A stretch of DNA of 19,858 bases from Flavobacteriaceae bacterium UBA3440 (GTDB lineage Bacteria; Bacteroidota; Bacteroidia; Flavobacteriales; Flavobacteriaceae), in NCBI GenBank assembly GCA_002378585.1, contig DFSJ01000097.1, positions 11,025 through 30,882 of the forward strand. The letters run 5' to 3'. Made by a program: the position numbers and the translations under genes. Under the pieces are notes generated by a model that searched no databases, was not told where the DNA came from, and was given only the letters and a program-made list of their open reading frames with translations. Positions 8,623-17,168 of the stretch are shown here, piece after piece (the first letter of the stretch is position 1; each line of letters begins with the position of its first letter).

Positions 8623-10326
8623 ATGACAACAAAATTACCCAATCAAATATCAGGAGCTGAAGCTATTGTTCATTGTTTGTTGGCAGAAGGTGTCAACCTG
8701 ATTTACGGATATCCAGGGGGCGCTATTATGCCCTTTTATGACGAACTGTATAAATTTCAAGATCGATTGAGGCATGTATTGGTACGTCACGAACAAGGGG
8801 CTGCACATGCCGCCCAAGGATATGCTCGAGCGACAGGTAAGGTAGGTGTAGCCGTGGCTACATCTGGGCCTGGCGCTACAAACTTGGTTACCGGAATTGC
8901 TGATGCCCAAATCGATTCAACTCCATTGGTATGCATTACGGGACAAGTAGGTAGACACCTTTTGGGATCAGATGCCTTTCAAGAGACAGATATCATCGGT
9001 ATATCTACGCCGATAACCAAATGGAATTATCAAATCACTAAAGCTGCTGAAATCCCCTATATTTTAGCAAAAGCCTTTTATATAGCGCGTTCAGGTAGAC
9101 CCGGACCAGTTTTGGTGGACATAACCAAAAATGCGCAATTTGAGCTTTTTGAGTTCGAATACACACCCTGTGATCATGTTCGTTCTTATTTGCCTGAGCC
9201 TCAGATAGACATGGAGTGTATCCATCAAGCTGCGTCTTTGATTAATGAAGCCAAAAAACCGATGATTGTCTACGGACAAGGTGTTGTGTTGGGAAATGCC
9301 GAGCAAGAACTTAAAACATTTATCGAGAAAACTACGATACCAGCAGCCTGGACGATACTGGGAAAAAGCGCATTGCCCACCGCGCACAAACACAATGTAG
9401 GTATGGTGGGTATGCACGGTAATTATGCTCCCAATGTATTGACCAACGAGTGTGATGTGCTCATCGCCATTGGTATGCGCTTTGATGACCGGGTTACGGG
9501 AGATTTGAATACCTATGCCAAACAAGCGAAAATCATTCATTTTGATATTGATAAAGCCGAAATCAATAAGAATGTGAAGGTGGATGTGGGTGTTTTGGGC
9601 AATTGCAAACAAACTCTAGCGGCCTTACTTCCACTAGTACAGGAAAACAACCACAGTCAATGGCAATCTTCCTTTGATCAATTATATGAAGTTGAGTTTA
9701 AGGAAGTTATTGATAAAGAAATGAACCCAACTGGTCCTGGAATCAGTATGGCTGAAGTTATTGAACAAATTAATGTAGCTACCCAATCCCAAGCCATTGT
9801 TGTTACGGATGTGGGCCAACACCAGATGATCGCTTGTCGCTACGCTCAAGAAACATTGCCCAAGAGCACTATAACTTCAGGTGGATTAGGAACTATGGGA
9901 TTTGCCTTGCCCAGTGCCATTGGAGCCAAGATGGGCGCCCCTGAACGAGAGGTAATCACAGTGATTGGTGATGGTGGTTTTCAAATGAATATTCAAGAGC
10001 TAGGAACTATCTATCAAACCCAAGCAGCGGTTAAAATAGTAGTGCTCAACAATGAACATCTAGGCATGGTGCGTCAATGGCAAGAATTATTTTTTGATTC
10101 AAGGTATGCCTCGACGGTCATGACCAATCCAGACTTTGTAACCATCGCTAAAGGGTACTATATACCCGGCAAGCGTGTAGACCAACGAGCAGATTTGAAA
10201 GCGGCTATCGAGGAAATGGTTGCTGCCAAAACACCTTATTTTCTGGAGATAAAAGTGGAGAATGAGGAAAATGTATTCCCGATGATTCCCTCGGGAAGTT
10301 CTGTTTCAGATATTCGTTTAAGCTAG
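8623..10326 (+). CDS. ilvB: Acetolactate synthase, large catalytic subunit (biosynthetic type)
   Basis: This ThDP-dependent enzyme condenses two pyruvates to 2-acetolactate, or pyruvate with 2-ketobutyrate to 2-aceto-2-hydroxybutyrate; it is the committed step of branched-chain amino acid synthesis. The 567 residues show the PYR domain with GYPGGAIMPFYDEL at 29-42 and the ThDP-activating Glu57 in RHEQGAAHAAQGYAR, the central FAD-binding domain (GMRFDDRVTG at 284-293), and the C-terminal PP domain with GDGGFQMN at 449-456 and NNEHLGMVRQWQ at 476-487, the Mg/diphosphate site. The FAD-domain motif and the adjacent regulatory subunit gene mark it as the anabolic, FAD-containing form rather than the catabolic AlsS type. 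It lies 4 nt after ilvD and 9 nt before ilvN. Confidence 0.97.
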   Translation: MTTKLPNQISGAEAIVHCLLAEGVNLIYGYPGGAIMPFYDELYKFQDRLRHVLVRHEQGAAHAAQGYARATGKVGVAVATSGPGATNLVTGIADAQIDSTPLVCITGQVGRHLLGSDAFQETDIIGISTPITKWNYQITKAAEIPYILAKAFYIARSGRPGPVLVDITKNAQFELFEFEYTPCDHVRSYLPEPQIDMECIHQAASLINEAKKPMIVYGQGVVLGNAEQELKTFIEKTTIPAAWTILGKSALPTAHKHNVGMVGMHGNYAPNVLTNECDVLIAIGMRFDDRVTGDLNTYAKQAKIIHFDIDKAEINKNVKVDVGVLGNCKQTLAALLPLVQENNHSQWQSSFDQLYEVEFKEVIDKEMNPTGPGISMAEVIEQINVATQSQAIVVTDVGQHQMIACRYAQETLPKSTITSGGLGTMGFALPSAIGAKMGAPEREVITVIGDGGFQMNIQELGTIYQTQAAVKIVVLNNEHLGMVRQWQELFFDSRYASTVMTNPDFVTIAKGYYIPGKRVDQRADLKAAIEEMVAAKTPYFLEIKVENEENVFPMIPSGSSVSDIRLS

Positions 10327-10335
10327 TTAAAGATT

Positions 10336-10866
10336 ATGGAAAACAAGTGGTACACCATCTCCGTATATTCGGAAAATCAGGTAGGAATGTTAAACCGAAT
10401 TTCGGGAATCTTTCTTAAAAGGCACATTAACATAGAGAGCTTGAATGTTTCACCATCCGAAATTCCTCAGGTGTCTAAGTTTACGATTGTGGTAAATACT
10501 ACCCAAAAATGGGTTGAAAACATCGTAGGACAAATAGAAAAGCAAGTAGAAGTGATTAAAGTATTTAGTCACCAAGATGAGGAGATCATTTACCAAGAGT
10601 CTGCCTTATTTAAAATTTCTTCAAATTTGTTGTTTGACGAACGACAAATCCAAAACATCATCAAGGAAAGCAACGCGCAAATAGTGACGGTTTCTAGAGA
10701 GTTTTTTGTGATATCAAAAACAGGAAGACGTCATGAAATTGATGAACTTCACGAATCACTAACGCCGTTTGGCATCAGGCAGTTTGTCCGTTCAGGACGC
10801 ATAGCTGTTTCCAAAGAAGCCATGCCGATCAGTACTATATTAAACACCATCAACCAAAAAAAATAA
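10336..10866 (+). CDS. ilvN: Acetolactate synthase, small regulatory subunit
   Basis: This subunit stimulates IlvB and confers feedback inhibition by valine. The 176 residues comprise an N-terminal ACT domain (about 5-78) and the C-terminal ALS small-subunit domain (about 90-165). In the ACT domain, N14, G17 and N32 (in SENQVG and HINIES) align with E. coli IlvH N11, G14 and N29, positions where substitution relieves valine inhibition. I therefore infer that this enzyme is valine-sensitive. The length matches the 160-180 residue class. The gene sits between ilvB (9 nt gap) and ilvC (1 nt gap), the usual order for cotranslated partners. The gene symbol could equally be written ilvH. Confidence 0.95.
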   Translation: MENKWYTISVYSENQVGMLNRISGIFLKRHINIESLNVSPSEIPQVSKFTIVVNTTQKWVENIVGQIEKQVEVIKVFSHQDEEIIYQESALFKISSNLLFDERQIQNIIKESNAQIVTVSREFFVISKTGRRHEIDELHESLTPFGIRQFVRSGRIAVSKEAMPISTILNTINQKK

Positions 10867-10867
10867 A

Positions 10868-12343
10868 ATGAGCAATTACTTTAATACACTTTCGCTAAGA
10901 GAACAATTGGCCCAGTTAGGACAATGCAGATTTATGGACACCTCTGAGTTCACCGATGGGGTAGAAGCTTTAAAAGGGTTAAAAATCGTCATTATTGGCT
11001 GTGGAGCACAAGGTTTAAATCAAGGATTAAACATGCGTGACAGTGGTCTGGATATTTCCTATGCATTGAGAGATGAGGCAATTGCTCAAAAACGTGCTTC
11101 ATTTGTTCAAGCAAGTGAAAACGGATTTACCGTAGGGAACTATGAAACCTTAATTCCTCAAGCGGATTTGGTGATCAACCTTACTCCTGATAAACAACAT
11201 ACGGCGGTTGTATCGGCCGTGATGCCCTTGATGAAAAAAGGGGCTACTTTATCGTACTCTCATGGTTTTAATATCGTCGAAGAAGGTACTCAGATCCGAA
11301 AAGACCTTACCGTAATTATGGTTGCCCCCAAATCACCTGGTTCGGAGGTAAGAGAGGAATATAAACGAGGTTTTGGTGTTCCTACCCTTATTGCTGTCCA
11401 CCCAGAAAATGATCCTGAAGGCAAAGGTTTGGCTCAAGCAAAAGCCTATGCAGTGGCCACAGGCGGTCACAAAGCTGGTGTGTTACAATCTTCCTTTGTC
11501 GCTGAGGTGAAATCTGATTTAATGGGAGAGCAAACTATTTTATGCGGCTTGCTTCAAACTGGATCCATCCTTTGTTTTGACAAGATGGTGGAAAAAGGCA
11601 TTGATCCCGGCTATGCATCCAAATTGATCCAATACGGTTGGGAGACCATCACAGAGGGACTCAAATATGGGGGAATCACCCACATGATGGATCGTTTGTC
11701 CAATCCTGCTAAGATCAAGGCTTTTGAACTATCTGAAGAATTAAAAGAAATTATGCGTCCATTGTTTCAAAAGCATATGGACGATATCATCAGTGGTCAT
11801 TTTTCCAAAACAATGATGGAAGATTGGGCTGCTGAAGATAAAAATCTGCTTACCTGGAGGGCCCAAACTGCGGAAACTGCTTTTGAGAAAACACCAGCTA
11901 CATCAGAACACATCAGTGAACAAACATTTTATGATCAAGGTGTATTGATGGTAGCTATGGTTCGCGCTGGAGTAGAGTTAGCCTTTGAAGCTATGACTGA
12001 TTCTGGAATTATTGCTGAATCTGCTTATTATGAGTCACTACATGAAACACCTTTAATCGCCAACACAATCGCGCGTAAGAAGTTGTTTGAAATGAATCGC
12101 GTAATCTCAGACACAGCTGAATACGGATGTTATCTTTTTGATCACGCGTGTAAGCCATTACTCAAAAATTTCATGCAAAAAATTGATGTTGATGTAATTG
12201 GTGCTACCTTTGGTAAAGAGCGCGACAATAGTGTTCCTAATCAAAAATTAGTGGCCATTAATGCGGTAATTCGTCAACACCCGGTTGAGCAGGTAGGAGC
12301 CAGGTTGCGTGCCTCCATGACTGCGATGAAACCAATCGTCTAA
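10868..12343 (+). CDS. ilvC: Ketol-acid reductoisomerase, class II (long form)
   Basis: KARI isomerises and reduces acetolactate to 2,3-dihydroxyisovalerate, and acetohydroxybutyrate to the isoleucine intermediate, with Mg2+ and NADPH. The 491 residues equal the E. coli length, so this is the class II form with a duplicated knotted domain. It is strikingly similar to E. coli IlvC throughout: [19 protein letters not shown] at 44-62 (Rossmann loop), [39 protein letters not shown] and DRLSNPAK. In the cofactor loop R68, K75, R76 and S78 are kept but E. coli K69 is D69. NADPH use remains the best guess because most phosphate-contacting residues are present. It starts 1 nt after ilvN, preceded by an A-rich stretch and no Shine-Dalgarno, and is followed 9 nt later by the aldehyde dehydrogenase gene. 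Confidence 0.97.
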   Translation: MSNYFNTLSLREQLAQLGQCRFMDTSEFTDGVEALKGLKIVIIGCGAQGLNQGLNMRDSGLDISYALRDEAIAQKRASFVQASENGFTVGNYETLIPQADLVINLTPDKQHTAVVSAVMPLMKKGATLSYSHGFNIVEEGTQIRKDLTVIMVAPKSPGSEVREEYKRGFGVPTLIAVHPENDPEGKGLAQAKAYAVATGGHKAGVLQSSFVAEVKSDLMGEQTILCGLLQTGSILCFDKMVEKGIDPGYASKLIQYGWETITEGLKYGGITHMMDRLSNPAKIKAFELSEELKEIMRPLFQKHMDDIISGHFSKTMMEDWAAEDKNLLTWRAQTAETAFEKTPATSEHISEQTFYDQGVLMVAMVRAGVELAFEAMTDSGIIAESAYYESLHETPLIANTIARKKLFEMNRVISDTAEYGCYLFDHACKPLLKNFMQKIDVDVIGATFGKERDNSVPNQKLVAINAVIRQHPVEQVGARLRASMTAMKPIV

Positions 12344-12352
12344 ATTTAAACT

Positions 12353-13936
12353 ATGAGTCAATTCATTCCAGAACCATTTCGTATCCATCACCCCTTAGAA
12401 CTAAATCAATATTTAGTCGGCGGTGAAATCAAAAGGTGGAATGGCCCTGTTATTGAAGTAAACTCAACTATTTCGTCAACCCAAGAGGGGGATAAAACCT
12501 ATTTGGGAAGCATCCCTGATATCGATGAAAAGGCTGGAATGGAGGCGCTTCATGCAGCCCGGGCAGCCTATGATTTAGGCAAAGGTTTGTGGCCCACCAT
12601 GAGACCTTTGAAGCGCATTAAAGCGATGAAGAAATTCACCGATTTAATGCTTCAACAAAGGGAAGAAATTGTGAAATTACTGATGTGGGAAATTGGGAAA
12701 TCACTTCCCGACGCTCAAAAAGAATTTGACCGAACCATAGTTTACATCCATGATACCATCGAGGAATACAAAAACATGGATCGTGATGCGGCTCGTTTCC
12801 ACAGACATGAAGGAGTTTATGCGCAAATCCGAAGAGGTCCTTTAGGAGTTATTCTCTGTTTAGGGCCTTATAATTATCCCTTAAATGAGGCATTTGCTTT
12901 ACTGATCCCTGCGCTTATGATGGGTAATACGGTGATCTTTAAACCAGCTAAATACGGGGTATTACTCATGGCTCCATTATTAGCAGCCTTTGCTAGTTGT
13001 TTTCCTCCAGGTGTAGTTAACATTGTTTTTGGCAGGGGACGAACATTGGCATCACCTATGATGAAGTCTGGTCTAGTTGATGTATTGGCTTTAATCGGAA
13101 ACAGTACTTCGGCCAATGCGCTCCAAGAAATTCATCCCAAGAAGAATAGATTGCGTTTGGTTTTAGGACTTGAAGCCAAAAATCCAGCCATTATTTTACC
13201 CGATGCCGATTTAGATTTAGCCGTATCCGAATGTGTAGCCGGAAGTCTATCATTTAATGGACAGCGTTGCACAGCGTTGAAAATTATCTATGTACACGAA
13301 GATATTGCGGAAGAATTCAATCAAAAATTTTCTAAAAAAGTTGATGAATTAATTTTTGGTAATCCCTGGGATCCAAAGGTGTTTTTAACCCCGCTCCCTG
13401 AAGTGGATAAACCAGATTATATTCATGGGCTTATTGAGGATGCTGTTTCCCATGGAGCGAAGATTCTCAATGTGAAAGGGGGAGAACGAACTTCTAATTT
13501 TATTTGGCCGGCAGTACTGTTTCCTGTAGATCACCGAATGCGGGTATTTCATGAAGAGCAATTTGGTCCAGTAGTACCCATCGTACCCTTTACGGATATT
13601 CATACCCCATTAGATGATATGGCTGAGTCACCTTACGGCCAACAAGTCAGTGTTTTTGGTCAAGATCCCCAAACATTAAGCCCACTAGTAGATGTGTTAG
13701 TCAATTTAGTCTGCCGGGTTAATCTTAATTCCTCCTGCCAAAGAGGACCTGATATGTATCCATTTACAGGTCGTAAAGACTCTGCGGTAGCTACCTTAAG
13801 TGTGCATGATGCTTTGCGCTCTTTCTCAATCCGGACTTTTGTAGCCTCCAAAGACAATGAATACAACAATCAAATCTTAAAGTCTATTTTGGACGAAAGG
13901 GGGTCAAACTTTCTTCACACCGACTACTTATTATAA
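12353..13936 (+). CDS. gapN: Aldehyde dehydrogenase, NADP-dependent non-phosphorylating GAPDH (GapN/ALDH11)-like
   Basis: GapN oxidises glyceraldehyde-3-phosphate directly to 3-phosphoglycerate and makes NADPH instead of ATP plus NADH. The 527 residues keep PYNYP (N174, oxyanion), the coenzyme Lys197 in FKPAK, the catalytic Cys306 in NGQRCTALK, and EEQFGPV (401-407). The GapN-type phosphate-binding signature CQRGPD (462-467) followed by FTGRKDS is the best argument for this subfamily. Oddities: the usual catalytic Glu motif E-L-G-G-K reads G-L-E-A-K (272-276), which puts Glu two residues later, and the usual GSTxxG coenzyme loop reads GNSTSANAL (249-257). The gene is 9 nt after ilvC with a strong terminator 1 nt after its stop, so it is the last gene of the ilv operon. 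NADPH supply to IlvC is my inference. Other sugar-phosphate or semialdehyde substrates cannot be excluded. Confidence 0.8.
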   Translation: MSQFIPEPFRIHHPLELNQYLVGGEIKRWNGPVIEVNSTISSTQEGDKTYLGSIPDIDEKAGMEALHAARAAYDLGKGLWPTMRPLKRIKAMKKFTDLMLQQREEIVKLLMWEIGKSLPDAQKEFDRTIVYIHDTIEEYKNMDRDAARFHRHEGVYAQIRRGPLGVILCLGPYNYPLNEAFALLIPALMMGNTVIFKPAKYGVLLMAPLLAAFASCFPPGVVNIVFGRGRTLASPMMKSGLVDVLALIGNSTSANALQEIHPKKNRLRLVLGLEAKNPAIILPDADLDLAVSECVAGSLSFNGQRCTALKIIYVHEDIAEEFNQKFSKKVDELIFGNPWDPKVFLTPLPEVDKPDYIHGLIEDAVSHGAKILNVKGGERTSNFIWPAVLFPVDHRMRVFHEEQFGPVVPIVPFTDIHTPLDDMAESPYGQQVSVFGQDPQTLSPLVDVLVNLVCRVNLNSSCQRGPDMYPFTGRKDSAVATLSVHDALRSFSIRTFVASKDNEYNNQILKSILDERGSNFLHTDYLL

Positions 13937-13937
13937 A

Positions 13938-13969
13938 AAAAAAACGGCCCTTAACAGGGCCGTTTTTTT
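13938..13969. terminator. Bidirectional intrinsic terminator between gapN and leuB
   Basis: A perfect 14-bp stem (13938-13951 with 13956-13969), core ACGGCCCT / AGGGCCGT and loop TAAC. It has T7 on the right and A10 on the left, so it has a U-tract when read from either strand. It separates the two convergent operons: the gapN stop ends 1 nt before it and the leuB stop lies 6 nt after it. Confidence 0.93.
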
Positions 13970-13975
13970 ATTCGT

Positions 13976-15034
13976 TTATACATGAGCTGCCAGCCAATCT
14001 CCTACCTCAGAGGTTTTATAGCTTTTCCCCCCATCGGAAAGATCTTCGGTGACGATACCTTCCGCCAATGACTTATTCACCACATCTCTAATGGCTTGAG
14101 CTTCAGTTTTCAGCTGGAAGGCATCCTCAAACATCATAGCAGCTGACAATACAGTAGCCAGTGGGTTAGCGATGTCTTTTCCTGCCGCTTGAGGATATGA
14201 TCCGTGAATTGGTTCAAATAAAGATGTTTTTAACCCAATAGAGGCGGAAGGCATGAGCCCCATAGAACCTGATATTACTGATGCTTCATCCGTTAAAATA
14301 TCACCGAAGAGGTTTTCTGTAATCAATACATCATAGCTGTTAGGCCACTGCACTAATCTCATGGCCACAGCATCCACAAATTCATAGCTCACTGTTACCT
14401 CGGGATAATCTTTTTCCATCGCTTGAACGGTTTCCCTCCAAAGTCTAGAGGTTTCAAGCACATTGGCTTTATCTACACAACACAACTTTTTAGAGCGTTG
14501 CATGGCTAGTTCAAACCCTTTTTTGGCGAGTCTTTGCACTTCTTCGCGCGTATACACACAGTGATCATATGCAGTGTTTCCTCCGTCTGTACGTCCTTTA
14601 TCTCCAAAATAAATTCCCCCAGTTAATTCTCTTAAAAAAACAAGATCTGTTCCTTCAATTCGCTCTCTTTTAAGGGGTGATTTATCGATGAGGGAGGGGA
14701 ATGTAAAGGTCGGGCGTACGTTGGCAAATAAGCCCAATTGTTTACGCATTTTAAGCAGACCTTGTTCAGGTCTCACTTTGGCAGATGGATCATTGTCGTA
14801 TTTTGGATGTCCAATAGCTCCGAATAACACGGCGTCCGCTTGAAGACACACTTCGTGGGTAGACAAAGGGTAAGGCTCTCCACAGTCATCGATGGCTGCT
14901 GCACCTGTTAGGGCAGGCATCCAAGTGATTTGATGGCCGTATTTACGGGCCACTGCATCAGATACTTTTACTGCTTGGTCAATTACTTCGGGACCAATAC
15001 CATCTCCGGCCAATAAGGCAATTTTTAGATTCAT
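13976..15034 (-). CDS. leuB: 3-isopropylmalate dehydrogenase
   Basis: LeuB oxidises (2R,3S)-3-isopropylmalate and decarboxylates it to 2-ketoisocaproate, the keto acid of leucine, in the cytoplasm. The 352 residues are typical of the family: LLAGDGIGPEV at 7-17, the substrate-loop LLKMRKQLGLFANVRP (93-108), the catalytic Lys189 in DKANVLE and metal-binding Asp221, Asp245 and Asp249 (ENLFGDILTDE). In the coenzyme site HGSYPQAAGKDIANP (278-292), the Asp that binds the NAD ribose in Thermus IPMDH (D278, in HGSAPD) is Gln282. From memory this YPQ version occurs in other Bacteroidota, so coenzyme choice should not be copied from Thermus or E. coli. It is the last gene of leuCDAB, with a 2-nt gap after leuA, and ends at the shared bidirectional terminator. 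Confidence 0.95.
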   Translation of the reverse strand: MNLKIALLAGDGIGPEVIDQAVKVSDAVARKYGHQITWMPALTGAAAIDDCGEPYPLSTHEVCLQADAVLFGAIGHPKYDNDPSAKVRPEQGLLKMRKQLGLFANVRPTFTFPSLIDKSPLKRERIEGTDLVFLRELTGGIYFGDKGRTDGGNTAYDHCVYTREEVQRLAKKGFELAMQRSKKLCCVDKANVLETSRLWRETVQAMEKDYPEVTVSYEFVDAVAMRLVQWPNSYDVLITENLFGDILTDEASVISGSMGLMPSASIGLKTSLFEPIHGSYPQAAGKDIANPLATVLSAAMMFEDAFQLKTEAQAIRDVVNKSLAEGIVTEDLSDGGKSYKTSEVGDWLAAHV

Positions 15035-15036
15035 AG

Positions 15037-16563
15037 TTAAATTATATTGAGCATTTTTTCAGTGGCTTTAATCGCCGATACCGTTTGGTCGGAATCCAAG
15101 CCGCGTGTAGTAAATTCTTTTTCGGCAAAAAGCCAAGTAATATGTGTTTCGCACAAGGCATCTGAATGACTTCCTGGCGGTATGCGCACAGCGTAATCCA
15201 CCAACAAAGGGAGTGCCTTTTTCTCTTTTTTGTAGACCGCTCTTAACGCATTGATAAAGGCATCGTATTGTCCATCTCCAGAGGCGCTTGATTCAAAGGT
15301 CTGATCATCTATGCGCAACAATATAGTGGCTGTAGGATTTAATCCTTTTGCATGGGTTAATACGTACGACTCAATTTTTACTCTTTTTTGTTCCGTCACT
15401 TGGTCCAAAACATCAGAGATAATGTAAGGCAAGTCGTCTTGAGTGACTTTTTCTTTTTTGTCGCCCAGTTCAATAATACGAGCCGTTACTTTTCTGAGCG
15501 CTTCATCGTTCAGGGTCAAACCAAGTTCTTGTACATTCTTGAGAATATTGGCCTTCCCGGATGTTTTACCCAGGGCATACTTTCGTTTTCGTCCGAAGCG
15601 CTCTGGTAATAAATCATTGAAATAGAGGTTGTTTTTTTCGTCACCATCCGCATGAATACCGGCTGTTTGGGTGAATACATTATCGCCGACAATAGGTTTA
15701 TTGGCCGGAATGGGAATACCCGTAAAAGCGGAAACCAATTTACTCACCTTAAATAGGTTCTTTTCGTAAATATTGGTTTTTACCTGGGGAAAGAAATCAT
15801 TTAAACACGCAATTACACTGGCCAGTGGGGCATTTCCAGCGCGTTCACCCATTCCATTTACTGTGAGGTGCAGTCCGTGAATTCCTGCATGGATCGCTTC
15901 CATCACATTGGCTACGCTCAAGTCATAATCATTGTGTCCATGAAAATCAAAATGAAGTTCTGGGTACTTCTGGATAATTTTATCTAAAAAACTAAACGTT
16001 TCTCGATGTGTTAGTACGCCCAAGGTATCTGGTAATAGAACCCTTTGGATGGGTTGTGTGGACAAGAAATTTAGGTAGTCCCATACATAAGACTCGCTGT
16101 GGCGCATTCCATTACTCCAATCTTCCAGGTATATATTGGTTTGTATTCCCCTGAATTGGGCTTGTTCTATCGTCCATTGTATGTCCGAAAAATGTTCCTG
16201 AGGTGTTTTCTTCAGCTGATGGGTCAGGTGGTTTAAGGAGCCTTTGGTCAATAAATTTTGAACTTTAGCTCCCGCTTTATCCATCCAATCCAAAGACACT
16301 CCACCATCAACAAAAGTAAGTACCTCAATTCTGTGTAGGTGGTTTTGTAGTTGTGCCCAGGAGGTGATCTCTTGGACTGCGGCAAGCTCACCTTCGGATA
16401 CACGGGCAGAGGCTACTTCAATTCTATCTACACCTAGTTCTTCGATCAAGAGTTGAGCTAAAGTACTTTTTTCAGATACAGAAAAAGACACTCCAGAAGT
16501 TTGTTCACCATCCCTGAGGGTGGTGTCCATAATCTCAATCGTTCTTTTTTTACTAGGGGACAT
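15037..16563 (-). CDS. leuA: 2-isopropylmalate synthase-like enzyme with LeuA regulatory domain (Bacteroidota type)
   Basis: This protein is expected to condense acetyl-CoA with 2-ketoisovalerate to form 2-isopropylmalate, the first step of leucine synthesis. The 508 residues start with a DRE-TIM barrel (about 7-285): MDTTLRDGEQ at 12-21 (R17/D18 catalytic), FHGHND with metal ligands H208 and H210, and NGMGERAGNAPL (236-247). A linker follows with FTQTAGIHADGD and LGKTSGKANI, then a LeuA dimer/allosteric domain (about 395-508) including GDGQYDAF, which implies feedback control. It differs from textbook LeuA in DGEQTSG in place of DGEQxPG, and in YLEDWSNGMRHS (145-156). Related DRE-TIM enzymes include citramalate synthase, and that activity cannot be excluded by eye. 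The leuC/leuD/leuB neighbours favour leucine synthesis. The start codon overlaps the leuD stop by one base (TAATG). Confidence 0.85.
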   Translation of the reverse strand: MSPSKKRTIEIMDTTLRDGEQTSGVSFSVSEKSTLAQLLIEELGVDRIEVASARVSEGELAAVQEITSWAQLQNHLHRIEVLTFVDGGVSLDWMDKAGAKVQNLLTKGSLNHLTHQLKKTPQEHFSDIQWTIEQAQFRGIQTNIYLEDWSNGMRHSESYVWDYLNFLSTQPIQRVLLPDTLGVLTHRETFSFLDKIIQKYPELHFDFHGHNDYDLSVANVMEAIHAGIHGLHLTVNGMGERAGNAPLASVIACLNDFFPQVKTNIYEKNLFKVSKLVSAFTGIPIPANKPIVGDNVFTQTAGIHADGDEKNNLYFNDLLPERFGRKRKYALGKTSGKANILKNVQELGLTLNDEALRKVTARIIELGDKKEKVTQDDLPYIISDVLDQVTEQKRVKIESYVLTHAKGLNPTATILLRIDDQTFESSASGDGQYDAFINALRAVYKKEKKALPLLVDYAVRIPPGSHSDALCETHITWLFAEKEFTTRGLDSDQTVSAIKATEKMLNII

Positions 16564-17159
16564 TACAAGGGAGATTGTGCAGCAAATGCATCTATTTGTT
16601 GAGATTGACTGATTAAAAAGTCAATATCATCAAACCCGTTCAGCATGTTGTTTTTTTTGTACCCATTGATATCGAAGCTACACGCGGAACCAGTGGAGTC
16701 AATTGAAATTTTTTGCGCAGGTAGGTCTACAGTAAACGTGGCTTGGGGATCAGATTCTACAGCGGCAAATATTTCGACTAAAAATTCTGGAGTGACCTGA
16801 ACGGGTAGTACACCGATATTCAAACAGTTGTTTTTAAAAATATCAGCAAAAAAGCTGGATACTACACACCTAAATCCGTAGTCATACACTGCCCAAGCAG
16901 CGTGTTCACGTGAAGATCCAGAACCAAAATTTTTACCACCAACGAGTATTTTACCCTGATAAATTGGGTTGTTGAGCACAAAATCAGTCTTAGGGGTATT
17001 GTCGTTGTTGTAGCGCCAATCTCTAAATAGATTATCGCCAAAACCTGTTCGTTCCGTAGCTTTTAGAAAGCGTGCAGGAATGATTTGATCCGTATCTACA
17101 TTTTCAATAGGCAGAGGAACTGCACTTGAAGTTAAGGTATTGAAAGGTTCGTATGCCAT
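16563..17159 (-). CDS. leuD: 3-isopropylmalate dehydratase, small subunit
   Basis: LeuD carries the swivelling aconitase-like domain that completes the active site of the LeuCD heterodimer, which isomerises 2-isopropylmalate to 3-isopropylmalate. The ATG at 17159 gives 198 residues and matches the family start (MAYEPFNTLTS); a TTG three codons upstream is open but unnecessary. Key motifs are the N-terminal VDTDQIIPARFL (21-32) and the substrate-binding loop NFGSGSSREHAAWA (77-90), then FADIFKNNCLNIGVLP (104-119). It lies 9 nt after leuC and its stop codon overlaps the leuA start (TAATG), so translation of leuD and leuA is probably coupled. Confidence 0.96.
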   Translation of the reverse strand: MAYEPFNTLTSSAVPLPIENVDTDQIIPARFLKATERTGFGDNLFRDWRYNNDNTPKTDFVLNNPIYQGKILVGGKNFGSGSSREHAAWAVYDYGFRCVVSSFFADIFKNNCLNIGVLPVQVTPEFLVEIFAAVESDPQATFTVDLPAQKISIDSTGSACSFDINGYKKNNMLNGFDDIDFLISQSQQIDAFAAQSPL

Positions 17160-17168
17160 AGCAATCAA

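Noticed and set aside
9091..9612. 173-codon open frame on the minus strand inside ilvB
   Set aside because: It lies wholly antisense to a strongly conserved enzyme and its His/Ile/Phe-rich translation resembles no protein family; it is a shadow of ilvB codon use.
12353..13936. Methylmalonate-semialdehyde or ketoisovalerate-type dehydrogenase acting directly in branched-chain metabolism
   Set aside because: The CQRGPD...FTGRKDS signature fits the GapN/ALDH11 group rather than those families, despite the ilv location.
17160..17168. TTG start three codons before the leuD ATG
   Set aside because: The ATG at 17159 gives the normal LeuD N-terminus, and the TTG would abut the leuC stop without benefit.
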